Below the pieces are notes generated by a model, which was not told the origin of the DNA, ran no database searches, and saw nothing but the letters and a program-made list of their open reading frames with translations. A stretch of 64,000 bases of DNA, taken from Boletus sp. NGJ (lineage: Eukaryota; Basidiomycota; Agaricomycetes; Boletales; Boletaceae). The stretch spans positions 62,001-126,000 of the forward strand of contig JAGTXK010000076.1 of the NCBI GenBank assembly GCA_019096195.1. Direction: 5' to 3'. A program made the position numbers and the translations under genes. Below are positions 58,763 to 64,000 of the stretch, in pieces (the first letter of the stretch is position 1; every line of letters starts with the position of its first letter).

Positions 58763-59791
58763 ATGGCGACTTCAATGCGCAAGAAGGTGGAAATTTTCAT
58801 AGACGGTCTCCAGGACGATATCGTCACCGCACTCGAACAACTCGACCCCAATGCACCAAGGTTCAAGCGTGATGCGTGGACAAGAGCGTCGGGCGGTAGA
58901 GGCTTGTCGTGCGTCTTCGCCTGCACACCTGAGGCTAGTCAGACCACCTCGATGCTGCAGACAAAACTCGAGAAAGCTGGCGTGAACGTATCCGTCGTAC
59001 ACGGCATTCTTCCACCGGCTGCGATCAAGGAGATGCGGGCAGATCACTCCTCCCTTCCCTACGACGAAAAAACCAGTCTCCCGTTCTTCGCCGCGGGCAT
59101 CAGTCTCGTCATCCATCCTCGCAGCCCATTTGAACCGACTGTACATGCCAACTACCGTTATTTTGAAATCACTGAGCAAGCGGGCGAAGGAGATCAGACG
59201 GGGAATATCATTGCTTGGTGGTTCGGCGGTGGATCCGATCTGACACCATCGTATCTTGATGAGGAGGACGCGCGACATTTTCACACAGCTTTGAAGAATG
59301 CTTGTCAGAATGACGAGCTCTACGGCACATTCAAAAAGTGGTGCGACGAATACTTCTTCATCCCTCACCGGCAGGAGACTCGTGGGATTGGGGGACTGTT
59401 CTTTGATGACCTCTCCAACGAGAAGCACGTCCGCATCTCGGAGGATGTCAAGAGGCCAAGAGAACCAGAGGAGATTTTTGAGTTTATCTCGCGTCTTGGC
59501 AACGCCTTCATCCCATCCTACATCCCCCTTCTGCGGAAGAAACGTGACGTTCCCACAGATGATCATCGTCGATGGCAGCTTCTGCGCAGAGGGAGATATG
59601 TGGAATTCAACTTGGTGTACGACAGAGGTACCAGGTTTGGACTGAAGACACCATCCGCGCGGATCGAGAGCATCTTAATGAGTTTACCAGAGACGGCGAG
59701 GTGGGAGTACATGTCGGAACTTGGGACGGAGGCAGGAAGTGAGGAGGAGCGGGTCGTAAAAGTATTGAAGAATCCAAGGAGTTGGGTGTAA
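58763..59791 (+). CDS. HEM13: Coproporphyrinogen III oxidase, oxygen-dependent (HEM13)
   Basis: Converts coproporphyrinogen III to protoporphyrinogen IX in heme synthesis by oxygen-dependent decarboxylation. Single exon, 342 aa; intronless, unlike most genes here. Motifs: MATSMRKKVEIFIDGLQDDI, SGGRGLSCVF, KAGVNVSVVHGILPPAAIKE, FFAAGISLVIHPRSPFEPTV, HANYRYFEI, IIAWWFGGGSDLTPSYLDEE, FFIPHRQETRGIGGLFFDD, and the family signature RGRYVEFNLVYDRGTRFGLK followed by ESILMSLPETARWEY. Length and order match the HemF/HEM13 family, and no mitochondrial targeting peptide is evident, consistent with the cytosolic yeast enzyme. The stretch between GLSCVF and the KAGVNVS motif (about 24 residues) is longer than I expect and could hide a missed 3n splice. 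Confidence 0.95.
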   Translation: MATSMRKKVEIFIDGLQDDIVTALEQLDPNAPRFKRDAWTRASGGRGLSCVFACTPEASQTTSMLQTKLEKAGVNVSVVHGILPPAAIKEMRADHSSLPYDEKTSLPFFAAGISLVIHPRSPFEPTVHANYRYFEITEQAGEGDQTGNIIAWWFGGGSDLTPSYLDEEDARHFHTALKNACQNDELYGTFKKWCDEYFFIPHRQETRGIGGLFFDDLSNEKHVRISEDVKRPREPEEIFEFISRLGNAFIPSYIPLLRKKRDVPTDDHRRWQLLRRGRYVEFNLVYDRGTRFGLKTPSARIESILMSLPETARWEYMSELGTEAGSEEERVVKVLKNPRSWV

Positions 59792-59908
59792 CCGCGCGAT
59801 GCAAATACCAACAATTGGTACTCTGATCACAGAATGGCCCATGCTACATCAGACTTATGATTTACAATATCCGAAACGTACAACGCCGTGATTCTATCGA
59901 AAGAATGC

Positions 59909-60377
59909 TTAATCGCGTGAAGGCTCATTGACTTTCTGCTGAGCCCGCCCCTCCTCCTTCCTCACATTTCCTGTCGCAATCATCAGCAACCTGGAGCGAA
60001 TACTTTTATCAAAACACATACCAGCGGCTTGCTGAGACTTGTCTCCGCTGATGGCGCCAACGACCGAGTCTTTATAGCCGCCCATCCTGTCGGAAACGCC
60101 TTGCGCGAAACCCTGAGCCTGAGCAGCCTTGTATTCCCCTTCGCCGCGGGCATGTTCTTCTTTGCCCGCCTGCGACCAGTCCTCTTTGCCCATCATTTCG
60201 CCAACCTGGATAAACGTCAAACCACGTCAAACGCGACAACGCGAAACATCATACGCTCTCGACGGCTGATCCCTTGACAGAGTGCATCTGGCCCGAGACT
60301 TTGCTACGGCGCACCGTCAGCCTCACTCTTCGTGCACAGATCGACTCGCCCGCTCACCTAGGCTCTTGTTTCGTCAT
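59909..60377 (-). CDS. CsbD-like stress-response protein
   Basis: Small hydrophilic protein of the CsbD type, a family linked to stress in bacteria and fungi; biochemical role unknown. Four exons: 60358-60377, 60255-60303, 60022-60205, 59909-59970; 315 nt, 104 aa, introns of 49-54 nt, all GT-AG. The protein starts MTKQEPSKVSGQMHSVKGSA and continues VESVGEMMGKEDWSQAGKEE, HARGEGEYKAAQAQGFAQGV, SDRMGGYKDSVVGAISGDKS, QQAAGNVRKEEGRAQQKVNE and PSRD. It is charged, Gly/Ala/Lys/Glu-rich, without membrane segments, as in the family. The exon model rests on frame continuity and on the conserved GGYKDSVVGAISGDKSQQ core. Confidence 0.85.
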
Positions 60378-62790
60378 GTTTATTGTCTGATATCGATAGT
60401 ACAGTGATTGATGGGACGAGAGAGGGAAGAATATGCGACTGGGGGGTACCGCCGCCCCGCCGTCCTTTATATACTGTCCAGGAGCACCATACGCATTAGG
60501 CAAGTGTAATGGTTCGATGATGACATGCGCACCAGATGACATCATAACCGTGATCTGGTGACGTAGGATGAGTGAGCGAGGTGTGCGCTCTCGGACGGCA
60601 CGGCACTGCAAACGCTCGGCGAAGCGCCGTGACCGCAGCGACAAAAAAACAGTTGCAGACCAAAGATCATGGGACATTCAACAATAAGTCAGTACCGCAG
60701 CAATGGAACATCCCGACCAGACCACTTTGAGTTTAGGCTTGAGCGCCATTGTTGCCGATTTCAAATGGGCACACTCCGGCTAAACTGTCGTACGGCCATA
60801 CAGTATACCGCGACACCAACAAACGAGGGTGATCATTTCAAAACCGCAGCGCAATGTGCCCTGCCACAAGGCCGTCATGTGATGTCGCTAGAAAGGAGGA
60901 CATCGATGCTCGACGGACTTTCGGCATATGTCCTACTCTCCGTGAGCCGAGTAATTAGATAACCTCACGTTACGGGTTCTGTTGTTATTTTGTCTGAGGT
61001 CTGTCGAAGGTCAGGCTGAATACACCAACAACAGCAAGTAGTCTATGTACCACAAGTGTTGGAAGCAACACTGACTTGGCAAGCAGTCAATATACATGGG
61101 TTGCCAGAATTCACCCCATGCAGACGACAGGCCAAACACACCAATCATGTCAACCAGATGCTTCGGGCAACACACACTGAGACTCGGACATCATGAAACT
61201 AATATGATTGAGTGGTAGTAGGCTAGTAGCTAGGTACAGTTATTGTGCATGATAGTATCAATAAATGGGATGGGAACTTGGAAGGAGACGAGGATGAGAC
61301 CTGGGCTGTGGGTGTGCCTGAATGTGTCAGGCGTGGTGTGACTCGGACATGGTTGTAGAGTTGGCGGGTGCGAGTGGGCCTCGGGCGTTGCCTTCAAGTT
61401 GTCACCCTGGCTTTTTGTCCAAGCCCGAGTGGGCAGTTGTGGTGACTGTCCTGCGGCCTGACCAGCTGGGATGCATGCGGGTTGTACCACGGCATCCCTT
61501 GGACGGCGCCATGGTGGCGTGTTGAGGAAGAGAGGTAGTTAGTGTTGAGTTCGTTGAAAAATTGACACGGCTTACTCGAACATCACGTGACCTTGCACTC
61601 GCGCAAAATTCTTGCCAAGTCCCGAGTGCAGCAGGATAAACTAGTGTGCTTGTCCTACATTTTTGTTACATCTATTTGCTACACTTTCCATACAGAGCTG
61701 TATCTCTGCCATATCCCAGGGTGCTAAATCCAGTGTCTTCAACTGATGCTACTTAAGTGTAATGTATCAGCACGTATGTCTGACAGACATAGCAATGATG
61801 CTTGTGGAACAAATGTTGTGGTGTTACCATGATGTTTTGGCTGTCTGCTGACCAGACCTCCGTGTGTGACATGTTGTGGAGGCTGCCGGGCGAATGTTAC
61901 ATCATGGCTTATTAATGCTACTGGTGACCTCAGACGGACCTCAGACATTAAGGTTAACGAGATATACAATTAGTGATACTTGACCAACGATTGGTCAAAC
62001 GGCTGTACGTGGCTCCGTTGAAACATGTTTGGCATCGTAGATGGGACACAGAGGATTTTCGGCCATATGTCTGCTAAACGCCTCGTTGATTTGGCCGTGT
62101 AGTGTAAGGAAAATCAGGATTCAGTGACGGCCCGATTCCGACTGACTCAGCGGGCGCTATTGTCGGTCTCAATTGTTGGAGCTTGATTACCGTATATGGT
62201 CATTATGGCTTACTTAATCACGTTCCGACTCTACTTGCTTCGTCTCTTCCGACGCACCTCAGTTGCTTGTCATAGTCAACTGAGGTAAGACATCCTTTCT
62301 ACACAGACTTATAGACTTTACTTACGTTCCTGTAGTCTTACACTTGCTACATCAATCACTGTCACTCAAGTCACCCAGATCCTCCAGTCAAACATCATTG
62401 TTTGACTTAATTATCTTGTTCACTCGGCCATTATCATCTTGCATCATCTTGTACCAGTCCATTTGGATCCACTCGAATCTCACTTCGCTTATGTCACGCG
62501 TTATGAGGAAGTTCCGAGTCAGTTGAGCAGGGATAGCATCGGGAGTTCATCAATTGGATTCGTGACTGGTAGACATCTCAAACATGTTTTATTGGTCACA
62601 GGTGCACGGGGCACAGAACAGAACGTGTTGGTACTTAGGAAACCATCTTAATCCCCAAGGAGAACATACCTGTCAATGACTTTTCATGAGAATATCAGGG
62701 TGCGTACCGAGCGTATAAAGGTTGCAGGGTGCTCTCTCTGTATCCCAGGCTCTCGTTGTATCGACGTTTCACAGCTCCATCATTCCCACC
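60378..62790. other. No gene supported
   Basis: About 2.4 kb without a recognised gene. It includes the upstream region of the CsbD-like gene (a TATATA stretch at about 60470) and of the eqolisin homologue. Frames of up to 97-107 codons have no motif support. Confidence 0.3.
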
Positions 62791-63689
62791 ATGATCTTCA
62801 AGTTCGTTCATCTCAGCAACCTTTTCCTCGCCTTTGTTGCTCTGGCTCCCTCCCAGCTGGGGGCTCGTGGCGAAGATCTCCAGTCACAATCCTCCCACCA
62901 ACCTCGGTCACCCGTTGGTGTTACCTTCTACACTACGTACAATTTTGACAGGGCTGGTGCTGTGTGCGTTGCTCAGCCTGGAGTTCGTATTATCCCCATG
63001 GTCCACAATCATGTTCGATCTCACTTCTTTTCCGACAGATTAATTTCGATATTATCACTGGTACCTTTAGGGTCCCCACCTTCACACCCGCTGTTATCAC
63101 TGGTGCCTTTGTTTGGGTTGGTATCGGCCATGAGGAATGCGGCCCTGTCCTCAGTGCTGGTATGAAGTTCAACATCGTTGGTAACACAGTCATATACTAT
63201 GGTAAGAGATGCCAAAATTCTAGTCCGGATTGGCTTTCATCATTCGTGCATTGAATAGCTGCGTTCGTGTTGACTACTGCCACAATCGAGTATGAGCTTA
63301 TCTACTACCCTATCTTCCCTGGTGACGAAATCAGGCTCACCGCTCATGCTGGCAACGTGCTTGGAGGTATTATGGTCGTTGAGAATCGCACCCCGGGCCG
63401 TGTCTGGGCGTTCTCGCGGAGATACAGCACTTTTAATCCTATTTGCGATACGACTGCTCAGTGGGCCGTCCAAAGCAGTCTGGCTGACTCGGTAAACGGT
63501 CCAGTATATGCTTCTTTGGCAAATTTTGACACCATAACCTTCTATGACACTGTTGCCTCTGGCCCCAACTCCGTCCCCTGCGTCCCGAGTGAGGATAACC
63601 TCCTCGACATTATGCGGGGTGACATACATCTCACGGAGACCTTGGTCCAGGGAAATACCCTCAGCGCCCGTTACCTCTCGAGCGGGTGA
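62791..63689 (+). CDS. Secreted glutamic-peptidase (eqolisin, G1) homologue, probably inactive
   Basis: Three exons: 62791-62982, 63039-63201, 63259-63689; 786 nt, 261 aa. A signal peptide is likely (MIFKFVHLSNLFLAFVALAP, then SQLGA). The mature part follows the G1 fold: YNFDRAGAVCVAQPG, FDIITGTFRVPTFTP, GAFVWVGIGHEECGPVLSAG, YELIYYPIFPGDEIRL, NVLGGIMVVENRTPGRVWAF, CDTTAQWAVQSSLADSVNGP and SLANFDTITFYDTVA. From memory of scytalidoglutamic peptidase, the catalytic Gln lies in ILQTG and the catalytic Glu in the NAEFIIED segment; here these read VLSAG and TAQWAVQS, so both seem replaced (Ser and Gln). The first intron uses the donor GTTCGT, as does one in PRE7. Likely secreted; role unknown, possibly a non-catalytic relative. 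The third exon start (AAFVLTTATIEYE) is the least certain part. Confidence 0.72.
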
Positions 63690-64000
63690 CGCCAAGTGGT
63701 GGTTGCTTTTTGTAGGGAAAACCAACAAGGAATCATTACCAATAGCGTTGTTTGTGGATTTTCTAGGAAGATATCTTGACAGAAAGACATACGTACTATC
63801 ACTGCGATGCAAGCTGTATATTGCCAGGAAGCGGTAGTAACCTTAGCTGCTGGATATCGAAACTCGGACACACAATTGCCGCATCTGGTCATCTACTGTG
63901 TCGAAGAGTAAATACTGATCCGTTATCTTTGATTTCTTTGCCGACAGGGAACTTTGACACTGTCATTGGTATATACCTTCACCGGGCCTTCGGGCAGCAG
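63690..64000. other. Downstream flank, no gene supported
   Basis: 311 bp to the window end. GTAAAT...GACAG-like signals at about 63910-63950 could belong to a gene that continues outside the window, but no coding motif can be read. Confidence 0.3.

Noticed and set aside
58772-59566. 264-codon minus-strand frame opposite HEM13
   Set aside because: Antisense shadow of a confidently identified gene.
1-64000. tRNA or rRNA genes
   Set aside because: I looked for cloverleaf-like and rRNA stretches by eye and found none I could defend; a tRNA scan would be needed to exclude them.

Overview
The window looks like nuclear DNA of a mushroom-forming basidiomycete (Agaricomycetes). Host genes are compact, CpG-rich and cut by introns of about 50 nt, and a remnant of a FunK1-type fungal kinase is present. 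I cannot name the species from sequence alone.

Layout. (1) 0.4-5.4 kb, housekeeping genes: proteasome subunit beta-6 (PRE7, minus), then HIS1 and TRP4 head to tail, two PRPP-using phosphoribosyltransferases of histidine and tryptophan synthesis. (2) 6.1-53.0 kb, an array of four paralogous MFS transporters in the same orientation (A 6.2-8.2, B 19.3-21.0, C 21.8-23.5, D 51.1-53.0 kb). A and D look intact, B lacks one base, C is a multiply broken pseudogene. The internal exons of A, B and D have the same lengths (36/46/24/570/246/49 nt; B exon 5 is 569). (3) The array has been pushed apart by two CpG-poor repeat blocks, 8.2-19.1 kb and 24.2-50.5 kb. These hold a repeated foldback-like element of about 1.1 kb (R1-R5), a Tc1 transposon with TA target duplication, an older IS630/Tc1-type transposase relic, a TA-flanked non-autonomous element, a minisatellite, a FunK1 kinase remnant, three solo LTRs and chromodomain-bearing Ty3/gypsy fossils. 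Among the gypsy fossils, E2 (39831-48011) keeps both LTRs and a 5-bp target duplication, whereas E1 and E3 share an LTR type and lie in opposite orientation. (4) 54.6-63.7 kb, host genes again: a GNAT acetyltransferase, a UBC1/UBE2K-type E2 (minus) divergent from HEM13 (coproporphyrinogen III oxidase), a CsbD-like stress protein (minus), and a secreted glutamic-peptidase (eqolisin, G1) homologue that seems to lack both catalytic residues.

How it fits together. The conserved backbone is ordinary primary metabolism and protein turnover. The dynamic part is the transporter array, which has served as a landing zone for nested repeats. The most unusual material is the R family: foldback elements built almost wholly of short internal repeats. 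Two inverted copies (R2, R3) flank gypsy fossil E1, and two complementary half-copies (R1, R5) bound a 37.3-kb stretch, so R copies are candidate drivers of rearrangement here. Three apparent GC-AG introns, a paired TGACTC motif before HIS1 and a zinc-knuckle ORF placed after the chromodomain in two gypsy fossils also deserve a look. All identifications come from reading translations and motifs; no database search was possible.
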